From positions 1-64,000 of the forward strand of contig SAAS01000004.1 of assembly GCA_009929315.1 (NCBI GenBank): a stretch of 64,000 nucleotides of DNA, read 5' to 3'. Made by a program: the position numbers and the translations under genes. Positions within the stretch are counted from its first letter, which is position 1. Each line of letters starts with the position of its first letter. A model generated the notes under the pieces. That model did no database searches. It saw nothing but the letters and a program-made list of their open reading frames with translations, and was not told where the DNA came from. This document shows positions 50,138 through 59,445 of this stretch, in pieces. The stretch is from Clostridia bacterium. Lineage in GTDB: Bacteria; Bacillota; Clostridia; Oscillospirales; Oscillospiraceae.

Positions 50138-50972
50138 CCTCAGCCACCCCCAAATACGCGTCGATAACGCTCTGATTGTTTTGAATTTCGGCGGGCGACC
50201 CGTGTGCGATTTGTTTTCCGAAGTCCAGCACATATATGCGGTCAGAAATCTTCATAACCAAATCCATGTGGTGCTCAATCATGAATACGGTAAGATTGTG
50301 TTCGTCCTTTATCTGACGGATAAAATCGGTCAGTTCCTGAGTTTCCTGCGGGTTCATGCCGGCAGCGGGTTCATCGAGGAGCAGGAGCTTCGGGTCTGTT
50401 GCCAAAGCTCTTGCAATCTCAAGGCGACGCTGAATACCGTAAGGCAGATTCACAGCCTTTTCATTTGCCAGATGAGCCATTCCCTGACGCTCCAACAGTT
50501 CCATGCTCTCCCTGCGCATGCGCATCTCTTCCTTATGGTTAATCATAAAGGTTGCCGAAAGCATGTTCTGCTTTGCGCGCATGTGCTTTGCTATAAGGAC
50601 GTTTTCAAAAACTGTCTGACTGCCGAAAAGCCTGATATTCTGGAAGGTTCTGGCAATGCCGTATTCGGTTATTTTATCGGGAGTCTTGCTCACGACCTTT
50701 GTATATTTACCGCCGTTTTCACCCGCATAGAGCTTTTTCATTTTGCCCGAGGGATGATTTGATACTATGACTTCATCGTAATACTCAACCTGTCCGTTTG
50801 TCGGTTCGTAAACACCGGTGATGCAGTTGAAGGCCGTTGTTTTGCCTGCGCCGTTAGGACCGATAAGCGCAACGATTTCGCCCTTGTTAACTTCAAGAGA
50901 AAGGTTGTTAACGGCGACAACTCCGCCAAACTGCATGGTTACGTCGGAAAGGCGAAGAACATTTTCACTCAT
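50130..50972 (-). CDS. livG: Branched-chain amino acid ABC transporter ATPase LivG
   Basis: 280 residues. Walker A GPNGAGKTT, signature LPYGIQRRLEIARAL (LivG form of the signature), Walker B LLLDEPAAGMNPQET. There is an insertion of about 30 residues near 55-90 (PSGKMKKLYAGENGGKYTK), longer than in E. coli LivG. Overlaps livM by eight bases. Confidence 0.94.
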   Translation of the reverse strand: MSENVLRLSDVTMQFGGVVAVNNLSLEVNKGEIVALIGPNGAGKTTAFNCITGVYEPTNGQVEYYDEVIVSNHPSGKMKKLYAGENGGKYTKVVSKTPDKITEYGIARTFQNIRLFGSQTVFENVLIAKHMRAKQNMLSATFMINHKEEMRMRRESMELLERQGMAHLANEKAVNLPYGIQRRLEIARALATDPKLLLLDEPAAGMNPQETQELTDFIRQIKDEHNLTVFMIEHHMDLVMKISDRIYVLDFGKQIAHGSPAEIQNNQSVIDAYLGVAEDA

Positions 50973-52128
50973 TGCCGCTCACCTCCCCTTTACTTTTCTT
51001 TGATTTAAAGCGGCCGGCAATGCGCTCAATATCGAACTCCTTATCGCCCATTATACCCTTACGCCAGAACAATACTACGCACATAATAACAACGGAAAAA
51101 ACGACAAGGCGGAAACCGTTTCTGAAAATCCCCGGGGCGGAGATGCCGAGAAACTTTCCGGCGTCAAGACCGCGAAGCCACCACTCGGAGGCGGCAATAT
51201 AAAGAAATGCACCGATGCAGCTTCCGGTTACCGAACCTATACCGCCGAGAACAACTATGAGCAGTATTTCGTAGGTCATTGCCGATTTGAAAGCGGAAGC
51301 CTGAATAGTCGCCTGGAACATGGCAAGCATCGCGCCGCCGATTCCCGCGAAAAATGCGCTAGTGCAGAAGGACATCATTTTGTGACGGGCAAGGTTAATA
51401 CCCATCGCTTCCGCTGCGACTTCGTCATCTCTTATGGCCTTGAAGGCACGTCCGTAGGATGATTTAATAAGCATGACTATAATTGCTATGCATACGCCGG
51501 ACAAAAGAATCGGAAGTATTGTAATAAGGAAATTTTCGAGCCACGGGGCTGACACGAACAGATTTTTGAAAAATTCATGCTTACCGTCATCTTTTGCCAG
51601 ATCCTTTATAATCGAATCAAAGGACGGGAACATTTTAAGCATGTTTGAGCCGTTTGTAATGGGCCCAAGTGTGTTCCACTGGAAAATCGCGCGGATTATT
51701 TCCGCAAAGCCCAGCGTCGCAATTGCAAGGTAGTCGCTTTTCAGTCGCAGTACCGGTAACCCGATAAGAAATGCGAATACCGCTGCCGCGAGTCCCGCCA
51801 AAACCAGCGCGACAATAACCGGCAGCGTGAAGTGAATAATACCGCCGTTAAAGTACTGATAAACCTGTATTCTTGCCTCAAGAGGAACCGTAAAAATCGC
51901 GTAGGTGTAGGCGCCGATGAGCATAAATCCTGCCTGACCCAGTGAGAAAAGTCCGGTAAACCCGTTTAAAAGGTTCATAGATACTGCTATAAGCGCATAT
52001 ATGGCGCCTTTTTTGAGAACAACGAAAATCATTGAAGACGACTTCAGAGTTATGCTTAGTATCAGCACTGCCAATATGAGCGAAAACAGCAGTGCAAAAT
52101 TAATTATTGTCTTTTTTGTCTTATTCAT
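50965..52128 (-). CDS. livM: Branched-chain amino acid ABC transporter permease LivM
   Basis: 387 residues, about ten membrane helices. The LivM signature is clear: YALIAVSMNLLNGFTGLFSLGQAGFM region near 45-70 (split in two on purpose), the GLPVLRLKSDYLAIATLGFAE segment near 125-145, and the ABC-contact loop GRAFKAIRDDEVAAEAMGIN near 228-247. Confidence 0.94.
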   Translation of the reverse strand: MNKTKKTIINFALLFSLILAVLILSITLKSSSMIFVVLKKGAIYALIAVSMNLLNGFTGLFSLGQAGFMLIGAYTYAIFTVPLEARIQVYQYFNGGIIHFTLPVIVALVLAGLAAAVFAFLIGLPVLRLKSDYLAIATLGFAEIIRAIFQWNTLGPITNGSNMLKMFPSFDSIIKDLAKDDGKHEFFKNLFVSAPWLENFLITILPILLSGVCIAIIVMLIKSSYGRAFKAIRDDEVAAEAMGINLARHKMMSFCTSAFFAGIGGAMLAMFQATIQASAFKSAMTYEILLIVVLGGIGSVTGSCIGAFLYIAASEWWLRGLDAGKFLGISAPGIFRNGFRLVVFSVVIMCVVLFWRKGIMGDKEFDIERIAGRFKSKKSKGEVSGNE

Positions 52129-52139
52129 ACGTCACCGCC

Positions 52140-53066
52140 TCAGACCTTGTCCGTCTTTTTCTCACCAAACAGGCCCGTGGGCTTGACAATGAGAATGACT
52201 ATCAGCAGTGCGAATGTGAAAGCATCGGAAAAAGTTGCAAGACCCAAAGGATTTTTTATTACTCCGGAATTAACCAGAATCGTATCAAGTCCTTTAATGA
52301 TATTCTCGCATATACCGATTATAAACGCACCTACAACAGCTCCGGGTATCGACCCGATGCCTCCGAATACCGCGGCAACGAAGGCCTTGAGTCCGGGCAT
52401 GGCGCCCGAGTTTGGAACAACGCCGGGGTAATTTGTAAAATAGAGCATTGAGCCGACAGCCGCAAGAAAAGAGCCGATAATGAAAGTCGACGAAATTACG
52501 CTGTCAACCTTTATGCCCATGAGCTGCGAAGTTTCAAAGTCCCTGGAAACGGCACGCATTGCCATTCCGATTTTTGTGTGTTTAATGAGAATTACAAGAG
52601 CAATAACAAGGACAATTGTCAGCACGGGAGTAATCAGAGTTACGCGCTTTGTAACAGCGGTGCCAATTGTTATCGTATCGGAAATCCACGGGATTGAGGG
52701 ATAGTTTTTATTTAATCCACCGGTAATGTAGAGCGATACGTTCTGGAGCAGATAACTTACACCGATGGCAGATATCATAATTGACATACGAGGCGCGCTG
52801 CGAAGCGGTTTGTAGGCCGCGCGCTCAATAATAAATCCGAGCACAATAGTCGCAACAATAACAAGGGGTATGGTGACGTAGAGCGGTGCCCATGATGACA
52901 AAAAAACCATCATGAGGCCTGCTACCATAAATACATCTCCGTGGGCAAAGTTAATCAGTCTCAGGATACCATAAACCATTGTGTATCCGATTGCAATTAG
53001 CGCATACTGACCGCCGACCGAAATACCCGATAGTATATATGGCAGATTGGCAGAAAAAAAATCCAT
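52140..53066 (-). CDS. livH: Branched-chain amino acid ABC transporter permease LivH
   Basis: 308 residues, about eight membrane helices. GGQYALIAIGYTMVYGILR and INFAHGDVFMVAG near the N-terminus and the ABC-contact AMRAVSRDFETSQLMGI segment identify LivH. Start ATG 53066, seven bases after GGGGAGG; an in-frame start at 53135 would add 23 non-membrane residues. Separated from livK by a stable intercistronic hairpin. Confidence 0.94.
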   Translation of the reverse strand: MDFFSANLPYILSGISVGGQYALIAIGYTMVYGILRLINFAHGDVFMVAGLMMVFLSSWAPLYVTIPLVIVATIVLGFIIERAAYKPLRSAPRMSIMISAIGVSYLLQNVSLYITGGLNKNYPSIPWISDTITIGTAVTKRVTLITPVLTIVLVIALVILIKHTKIGMAMRAVSRDFETSQLMGIKVDSVISSTFIIGSFLAAVGSMLYFTNYPGVVPNSGAMPGLKAFVAAVFGGIGSIPGAVVGAFIIGICENIIKGLDTILVNSGVIKNPLGLATFSDAFTFALLIVILIVKPTGLFGEKKTDKV

Positions 53067-53167
53067 AGAGGAGCCTCCCCAAATCGAGCTGTCTCGAAAG
53101 GGTGCGAGCGTTCGTTCCCTTTCGAGGCAGCCCAATTTATCTGTTTTTTATGAGCAATCAAACAAGG

Positions 53168-53198
53168 GCATGGCGGGGACGTTTGTCCCCGCCCATGC
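53168..53198 (-). promoter_or_regulatory. Intercistronic hairpin between livK and livH
   Basis: GCATGG-CGGGGAC and GTCCCCG-CCCATGC form a GC-rich stem with GTTT loop and one bulge. No T run follows, so it is probably an mRNA-stabilising or partial-termination element that lets the binding protein be made in excess. Confidence 0.6.
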
Positions 53199-53221
53199 TA
53201 TCAATGCGCAAGAATGTTTAC

Positions 53222-54424
53222 TTATTTTGCTTTCTGTACGCCTACGAAGTCCCAAACACCTGTTTCTGTGTTTGCAGTCTTAACATATGCAGTATCGCGA
53301 ACTGCGTCGCCGTTTGTTGTGTCAAAAGCGATAGCGCCGGAAACGCCTTCATAAGTAACCTTCCAGATAGCTTCGTTGACTGCTTTGGGGTCAGTTGTGC
53401 CGGCAGCCTTGAGAGCCTCAAGGGCAACAAAGTAAGCGTCATAACCCATAGCGGAAACTGCTGCTATTGTGGTGTCGCCGCCGTTATTTGCAAGAGCAGC
53501 GGAATCGGAATTGAGCCATGCCTTGAAGCCGTCGTCAAACTCCTTATTGCCGCCTTCCTGATAGAAGGTGTCAATGTAAACTTGTACGTTCTTGCCCTTT
53601 GCGGCGTTGAGGATGACGTTGGAGTCCCATGTATCGCCGGCAAGTATCGGCATGGACAGGCCCTGAGCGTTGACCTGATCAATAATCAGAGCAGCAGCTT
53701 CGGTGGAAACCGGTGCGAAGAAAACATCAGCGCCGGCGTTCTTGGCGTTTGTTACATAGGAGCTGAAGTCGGAGTTGCCTTCGGGGAAGGTTTCATAAAC
53801 GACTTCGCCGCCGAGAGCCTCAAAAGCCTCTTTGAAGTAGTTGCACAGACCGACGGAGTAGTCATCGCCGAGCTTGGCAAGGCAATAAGCCTTCTTGGCC
53901 TGGAACTGATCCTTGGCAAAGTTAGCAAGAACGGTGCCCTGGAAAGGATCAAGGAAGCAAATGCGGAAATAATGTGTGTTGCCTGCAGTTACGTTGGGGT
54001 TTGTGCAGGTGATACCGATTGCGGCGATTCCGGCATTCTTAAAGGTGTCGGAAGCGGCCATGCAGACGCTGGAGCCGTAAGAGCCGAGAACAACGGAAAC
54101 ACCCGCGCTTACGAGTTCCTGAGCTGCGGAAACAGCCTTATCAGTGGAAGACTGGTTGTCGACAGGAACGAGCTCGACCTTGTAAGTCTCGCCTGCTATG
54201 TCAACTGTAGGCTGAACTGTGTTGGCATACTGAACTCCGAGAGACTCCTGCTTTCCGCCTGCGCCGTTGTCGCCGGAAGCGGGCTCGAAAACGCCGATTT
54301 TAACAACTTTTTCGCCGGCTGTCGCAGAAGCGTCCGGAGAAGCGGTTGTTGCGGACTGTCCGCAGCCTGCAAACAGGCATACGAGCATCATGCAAGCAAG
54401 GATGAGGGCCAAAGACTTTTTCAT
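53222..54424 (-). CDS. livK: Branched-chain amino acid ABC transporter substrate-binding lipoprotein LivK
   Basis: 400 residues. Lipoprotein signal with lipobox LFAGC (Cys 21), then an Ala/Ser/Thr-rich linker, then a type I periplasmic-binding fold starting VVKIGVFEPASGDNGAGGKQ. The GSYGSSVCMAASDTF and YDAYFVALEAL regions are typical. First gene of livKHMGF. The 5' untranslated part contains two small GC hairpins (54446-54465, 54473-54491). Confidence 0.95.
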   Translation of the reverse strand: MKKSLALILACMMLVCLFAGCGQSATTASPDASATAGEKVVKIGVFEPASGDNGAGGKQESLGVQYANTVQPTVDIAGETYKVELVPVDNQSSTDKAVSAAQELVSAGVSVVLGSYGSSVCMAASDTFKNAGIAAIGITCTNPNVTAGNTHYFRICFLDPFQGTVLANFAKDQFQAKKAYCLAKLGDDYSVGLCNYFKEAFEALGGEVVYETFPEGNSDFSSYVTNAKNAGADVFFAPVSTEAAALIIDQVNAQGLSMPILAGDTWDSNVILNAAKGKNVQVYIDTFYQEGGNKEFDDGFKAWLNSDSAALANNGGDTTIAAVSAMGYDAYFVALEALKAAGTTDPKAVNEAIWKVTYEGVSGAIAFDTTNGDAVRDTAYVKTANTETGVWDFVGVQKAK

Positions 54425-55170
54425 TTGTTTTCCTCCATTTTTTCGCGGATATCGCGCCGCGAATTTTGTTTTGTCCGTCCTGCGCGGACATCTGTCCTCG
54501 CAAGACTACGTTAAGTATTATAGCGCAGAAAATCTTTATTTGCAAGGTAAAATCCTTCTTTATTCACAATTATTTGCGACTGATACCGCTTATGTTTTGA
54601 TATGCTTATTAATTGGATTTTATTTATCTCTTATTATGCATTTTCTTAATACTTATGCCATATTCTCCGGCAGAAGCTCGAGCTCTGCAATCGGATTACG
54701 GTTATTTTATTAAAAATGTTAAATAAGATTGTTTTAATGCAAAATCAGAGCGAATAATTAGCCCTTAAAAACGCCTACATTTGACGTTATGTTAACCATT
54801 TTCTTTTACACCAGAAGTTTGTTATTCATGTTCAAGGTTTGTAATAATATGGTATTTCAGCTTATTTTTGCTTGTGAATCAGCACAATATTGATGTTGAA
54901 AAACCTGTTGAGAATGTTTATAACTTTTCGATTATAAATTATTCGGCTCTATTTATGTAAATATTTCCTTGCTCAATATTATGCTATTTATAAGAACTTT
55001 TCGCTGCAATAATCTCAAAATTGCTTTGCCGTCGCAGCATGCAAAACTTTCCGGCAAGGCGCTCGTTTATTCGTTTTTTTGCCGGCTCTTATGCGTGTTT
55101 TAAATTCAATGTGCGTATATGAAAGACATTGAAAATAGAGACATTTTTAAGTATATATCTCGGCGAAAAG
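54425..55170. other. Long AT-rich intergenic region upstream of livK
   Basis: About 750 bases without a supported gene. Near livK are the hairpins TCGCGG/CCGCGA and TGTCCG/CGGACA of the leader. The remainder is AT-rich with scattered TATAAT-like words, and I see no riboswitch core, repeat array or conserved frame. Confidence 0.6.
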
Positions 55171-55197
55171 AAAAGCGGCGCTGTTACCGGCGCCGCC
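55171..55197 (-). terminator. Terminator of the opp operon
   Basis: GCGGCGC and GCGCCGC with a seven- to eight-base loop; on the minus strand TTTTCTTTTC follows. Confidence 0.88.
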
Positions 55198-55205
55198 TGA
55201 TTTCT

Positions 55206-56138
55206 TTAAGCCTTATTCCACTTTGCAAGCTCCTCATCGGTGCATAATACATAATGGCTGCCGCCGAGGTGGTGCGAGGTACCGACATTATAATCAATTC
55301 CAGCCTTTTTATAGTCGTAAGACTGTGTAACGCGAGATTTCTCTGTTCTGGGGTTCGGAACCGGAATAGCGGAAAGCAAGCTCTGAGTGTAGGGATGAAC
55401 GGGATTTGCAAATATTTCGTCCTTAGTGCCCGTTTCCACCAGATGTCCCATGTGCAAAACGCCGATACGCTCGGAAATATACTTGACCATTGACAAATCG
55501 TGAGCAATGAAAAGATAGGCGGTGCCCGTCTCCTTCTGAATATCCTTCATGAGATTGACAACCTGAGCCTGAATAGAAACGTCCAGAGCGCTGATGCACT
55601 CGTCCGCAATGATGAGCTTAGGATTCATAACGAGCGCCCTCGCTATGCCCACGCGCTGACGCTGGCCTCCCGAAAACTGGTGCGGATAGCGTTCGGCATG
55701 CTCGGGAGCGAGCCCGACTTTGACAAGAATGTCGGCAACCTTTTCTTTTCGCTCGGCTTTGTTTTTATAGAGATGGTGTATATCCAGCCCCTGTGCGATT
55801 ATGTCTTCAACCTTTTTGCGTGGGTTAAGGCAAGCCATTGGATCCTGAAAAATCATCTGCATTTCCGTGCGCAGGCGCTTGTTGTTCTGCCGCGAGAGCT
55901 TTCCCGAAATGTCCATGCCGTCAAACGTAATTTTGCCGCCAGTGGGGCTATAAAGGCGAATGAGGCTCCGGCCGATTGTGCTCTTGCCGCTGCCGGACTC
56001 ACCCACAAGTCCGTAGGTCTCTCCGGGATAAAGCACGAAGTCAACTCCGTCAACCGCTTTGCAGGTATAGCTTCTGTTCATTCTAAAATGCTGCTTCAGC
56101 CCTTTTACCTCAAGCAGGGGTGTTCTTTCGTCAATCAC
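55206..56138 (-). CDS. oppF: Oligopeptide ABC transporter ATPase OppF
   Basis: 310 residues. Walker [10 protein letters not shown], signature FSGGQRQRVGIARAL, Walker B IIADECISALD (Cys-Ile in place of Pro-Thr). The C-terminal extension with HPYTQSLLSAIPVPNP is typical of OppF/DppF. Start GTG 56138, nine bases after AAGGAGG; the GTG at 56147 lies next to that site. Overlaps oppD by eight bases. Confidence 0.94.
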   Translation of the reverse strand: MIDERTPLLEVKGLKQHFRMNRSYTCKAVDGVDFVLYPGETYGLVGESGSGKSTIGRSLIRLYSPTGGKITFDGMDISGKLSRQNNKRLRTEMQMIFQDPMACLNPRKKVEDIIAQGLDIHHLYKNKAERKEKVADILVKVGLAPEHAERYPHQFSGGQRQRVGIARALVMNPKLIIADECISALDVSIQAQVVNLMKDIQKETGTAYLFIAHDLSMVKYISERIGVLHMGHLVETGTKDEIFANPVHPYTQSLLSAIPVPNPRTEKSRVTQSYDYKKAGIDYNVGTSHHLGGSHYVLCTDEELAKWNKA

Positions 56139-57219
56139 GCAAATCACCCTCCTTCTGCATACGGGTTATGCGGTTTTTAAGCTCTGTCGGCATTTCCACC
56201 TTCGGAGCGCGCTCGTCCAGCAGCCATGTGGACGCGAAATGTGTGTCTGTAATTTTAAACATCGGCGGCTCTGCGCGCTCGTCGATTTTTAGAGCGTAGA
56301 TGTTGCGCGGCGCAAAGGCATCGCCCTTGATTTCGTTTTTCAGATTCGGTGGCGAGCCGGGAATTGTGTAAAGACGGCTGTCGTCGGTGTTGAGGTCCGG
56401 CATTGCGGAAAGAAGTCCCCAGGTATATGGGTGTCTCGGGTCGAAATAAATCTCGTCTATTGTCCCCTTTTCAACTATCTTTCCCGCGTACATGACGTTT
56501 ACATAGTCGGCAACCTTCGCAACAATGCCGAGGTCGTGGGTGATGTAAATAACGCTGATTCCGCGCTCACGCTGAATCCTTTGAATGAGCTCGATTATTT
56601 TTGCCTGAATTGTAACGTCGAGCGCCGTAGTCGGCTCGTCACAGATAAGCAGTTCGGGGTCGCAGGCAAGAGCGATGGCTATAACCACCCTCTGCCTCAT
56701 TCCGCCGGACAGTTGGTGAGGATACTGCTTGATACGCTTTTCGGGATTGTCAATTCCGACTTCCTTGAGAAGGTCAAGCGCCTTTTCAAAGGCCTCTTTA
56801 CGTGGCGTTCCGTAATGCCAAATCATCCCCTCCATGATTTGCTTTCCCACCGTCATAGTCGGGTCTAGACTGGTCATGGGGTCCTGAAAAATCATGGCAA
56901 TGCGCTTGCCGTTAATGTGCTTGCGCATATCCGCTTTTGAAAGCGAAATTAAATCAACTGTTTTTTTCTCATTCTCAGCATGGTTATAGGTAAAGAGTAT
57001 CGAGCCGCTGTTAATGACGGCGTTTTTATCCAGTATCCCCATAGCGGCCTTCATCGTAACTGACTTGCCGCTGCCGGATTCGCCGACAATTGCGAGAGTT
57101 TCGCCCTTGTAAAGGTCGAGATCCACGCTTCGTATGGCGTTCACCCTTGCGTTAGAGGAGATAAAGGATATGGAGAGATTGCGCATTTCAAGAACTTTTT
57201 CACGTCCGTTTTTTCCCAT
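56131..57219 (-). CDS. oppD: Oligopeptide ABC transporter ATPase OppD
   Basis: 362 residues. Walker [10 protein letters not shown], signature [15 protein letters not shown], Walker [13 protein letters not shown]. The C-terminal oligopeptide-binding-type extension has [15 protein letters not shown]; the Cys pattern often seen there for Fe-S (C-x-C) is absent. Start ATG 57219 after GAGGTGA; ten bases separate it from oppC. Confidence 0.94.
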   Translation of the reverse strand: MGKNGREKVLEMRNLSISFISSNARVNAIRSVDLDLYKGETLAIVGESGSGKSVTMKAAMGILDKNAVINSGSILFTYNHAENEKKTVDLISLSKADMRKHINGKRIAMIFQDPMTSLDPTMTVGKQIMEGMIWHYGTPRKEAFEKALDLLKEVGIDNPEKRIKQYPHQLSGGMRQRVVIAIALACDPELLICDEPTTALDVTIQAKIIELIQRIQRERGISVIYITHDLGIVAKVADYVNVMYAGKIVEKGTIDEIYFDPRHPYTWGLLSAMPDLNTDDSRLYTIPGSPPNLKNEIKGDAFAPRNIYALKIDERAEPPMFKITDTHFASTWLLDERAPKVEMPTELKNRITRMQKEGDLRD

Positions 57220-57229
57220 ATCGCTCACC

Positions 57230-58315
57230 TCACATTTCTTTGAGCTTGGGGTCAAACGCTTCGCGAAGACCGTCTGCCAGCATATTGAAGCAAAGCATCA
57301 GAACAGCAAGCACCACAATCGGCGGCACTATTTGATACGGATGCGTTGTGAAACTGTTGAAGGCATCGCTTATCAGACTTCCCAGGCTGCACATCGGAAC
57401 AGGTATTCCGAGGCCGACAAAGCTTAAAAACGCCTCAGTAAAGATTGCGGTCGGTATGCAGAACATTAGCTGTGTTATTATCTGTCCTATTATATTCGGA
57501 AGTATTTCTTTAAAAATTATTAGGAAATCTCCAGCGCCCAGAGTTCTCGAGGCAAGAACAAACTCGCGTTCCTTGAGCTTGAGCATTTCCGCTCGCGCAA
57601 GGCGGCTCATTCCTATCCATTCGGTTATCATCAGAGCGAAAACAATTGTTATGAAGCCACGTGGCAGAACGAGCATTAGAAGCGTTACGATAACAAGACG
57701 CGGAATACCGTTTATTATCTCCGCTATTCGGCACATAATGCTGTCCACCCTACCGCCGAAATAGCCGCTTATCAGCCCGTAGCTCATTCCGATAATCATG
57801 TCTATAATTGCGGCGCAAAGGGCAATTCCGAGGGAAATGCGGGTGCCCTCCCATACGCGCGTCCAAATATCGCGTCCCAGAGTATCCGAGCCGAACCAAT
57901 AATAAACATCTGTCAGATTTTTATCCTCATAGCCGTTTATGAGCTTTGTGCCGGTTGTTGTGCGAAGCAATTCGTCGCCGTTGAATATGCCGATATCTTC
58001 AAGTCCCGGGATTCTCGGCGCAAAGTTTTTCTCGGTAAGCTTCTGCTCCGAATAGGAATAATCCGTCATCATCGGTCCGAAAGCCGCGAGAACTCCGATT
58101 AAAATTACCAGCACAAGGGAAATAACCGCTCCCTTGTTTATAAAAAAGCGGTGGCGAACCTCAGTCCAATAGTCCTGACTGGCAAAGTTTTTATCGATTC
58201 TCGTGCTGTCCGTATTGCCGCGCAGGGTGAAATCTTCAGGCAGGAACTCGAAGTTCTCCGCTTCCTTTTCGGGCCCCGAAACAACTGCGGGCTGTTTTTT
58301 GAAAGTGCGTCCCAT
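57230..58315 (-). CDS. oppC: Oligopeptide ABC transporter permease OppC
   Basis: 361 residues. A long cytoplasmic N-terminus (about 60 residues) precedes six membrane helices. DTLGRDIWTRVWEGTRISL and the ABC-contact EFVLASRTLGAGDFLIIFKEILPN (quoted in part: EFVLASRTLGAG) identify OppC/DppC. Its ATG overlaps the oppB stop by one base (TGATG). Confidence 0.94.
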   Translation of the reverse strand: MGRTFKKQPAVVSGPEKEAENFEFLPEDFTLRGNTDSTRIDKNFASQDYWTEVRHRFFINKGAVISLVLVILIGVLAAFGPMMTDYSYSEQKLTEKNFAPRIPGLEDIGIFNGDELLRTTTGTKLINGYEDKNLTDVYYWFGSDTLGRDIWTRVWEGTRISLGIALCAAIIDMIIGMSYGLISGYFGGRVDSIMCRIAEIINGIPRLVIVTLLMLVLPRGFITIVFALMITEWIGMSRLARAEMLKLKEREFVLASRTLGAGDFLIIFKEILPNIIGQIITQLMFCIPTAIFTEAFLSFVGLGIPVPMCSLGSLISDAFNSFTTHPYQIVPPIVVLAVLMLCFNMLADGLREAFDPKLKEM

Positions 58316-59253
58316 CAGTTTTCACTCTCCTTTGCAACGCGGATACGCGGGTCAATGACACCGTAAAGAATATCAACGACGAGCATAATTCCGATATACA
58401 TGGCGCTGTATATGAAGCTTAGCGCGATAACGACATTGTAGTCATTTGATTGTATAGCCGTTACAAGCAGGCTTCCGACACCGGGAATCGAAAATATCTT
58501 TTCAACAACCAGACTGCCTGTCATCAGGTCGACTATTAGCGGCGCCAGAACTGTGATAACGGGTATCATAGAATTTCGCAAAGCATGGCGAACGATAAGC
58601 GGACCGCCGCTTATGCCCTTGCTCTCGGCAAGCAGCATATAATCGCTTCCCAAAACCTCCAGCATTTCCGTTCGCGTAAAGCGGGCGATGGACGCAAGAG
58701 TAAATAAGCTCAGCGCAATACTCGGCAGCACGCTGCTGGCAAAGGGATTGCCGCCAGAGTAAAGCATCGGCAGCCATTTCAGCGTGTAACCGAAGGTATA
58801 GCTGAGTCCCAGCGCGAAAACATAGCTCGGAACGGAAACGCCCAAAACGGATACGATAGTGCAGAAGGTATCCCAGAAGGTGTTGTGCTTGAGAGCGGCA
58901 ATAATGCCCAGAATAAGGCCTACTAAAGCTCCCATTCCGACTGCCATTCCGCCGACTGCTATACTTATCGGCAAGCGGCTTTGAATAAGCTGGCTTATTG
59001 GAGTATTCTTGCTGATGTTGTAGCTGACTCCGAAACTGCCGCGGAACATGTTATACACATATTTGGCAAACTGTACGACAAGCGGCTGATCCAGTCCGTA
59101 CTTTGCATTGAGCGCCGCTTTCTGTGTTGCCGTCAGCTTCTCATCGTTAAAAGGCGAGCCGGGCATTAAGTGGAGCAAAATGAAAAGCACCAGTGTGATT
59201 GCCAAAAGCGTGAATATTGAAATAAGTACACGTTTGAGAATATATTTCTTCAC
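58315..59253 (-). CDS. oppB: Oligopeptide ABC transporter permease OppB
   Basis: 312 residues, six membrane helices. N-terminal KRVLISIFTLLAITLVLF, the LHLMPGSPFND motif, and the ABC-contact loop DYMLLAESKGISGGPLIVRHALRN region (in part DYMLLAESKGISG) are typical of OppB/DppB. It follows oppA after a 192-base gap that contains a stable hairpin. Confidence 0.94.
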   Translation of the reverse strand: MKKYILKRVLISIFTLLAITLVLFILLHLMPGSPFNDEKLTATQKAALNAKYGLDQPLVVQFAKYVYNMFRGSFGVSYNISKNTPISQLIQSRLPISIAVGGMAVGMGALVGLILGIIAALKHNTFWDTFCTIVSVLGVSVPSYVFALGLSYTFGYTLKWLPMLYSGGNPFASSVLPSIALSLFTLASIARFTRTEMLEVLGSDYMLLAESKGISGGPLIVRHALRNSMIPVITVLAPLIVDLMTGSLVVEKIFSIPGVGSLLVTAIQSNDYNVVIALSFIYSAMYIGIMLVVDILYGVIDPRIRVAKESEN

Positions 59254-59364
59254 GTCAAATGTTTCTCCCTCTCTTTATAGCATAACGCACGCATATAAGC
59301 CCGCGCCCTCAGTTACCGCGGATCGGTCCGAGCGCAGCGGGTTCGTATGCGCAAGCTAAGCACA

Positions 59365-59409
59365 TGCCGCGCGAGCGCCTTGATTTATTCTCAAAGCAAC
59401 CGCGCGGCA
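59365..59409 (-). promoter_or_regulatory. Intercistronic hairpin between oppA and oppB
   Basis: TGCCGCGCG (59365-59373) and CGCGCGGCA (59401-59409) form a nine-bp GC stem with a long loop and no T run, at the same relative place as the hairpin after livK. Confidence 0.55.
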
Positions 59410-59445
59410 CGATGGTCTTACACGGGCTTAATTAGTTTTAAACCA

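Noticed and set aside
53102..54514. Plus-strand open frame of 470 codons, Cys- and Gly-rich
   Set aside because: Antisense shadow of livK caused by its codon usage; it also runs over the livH leader and shows no domain.
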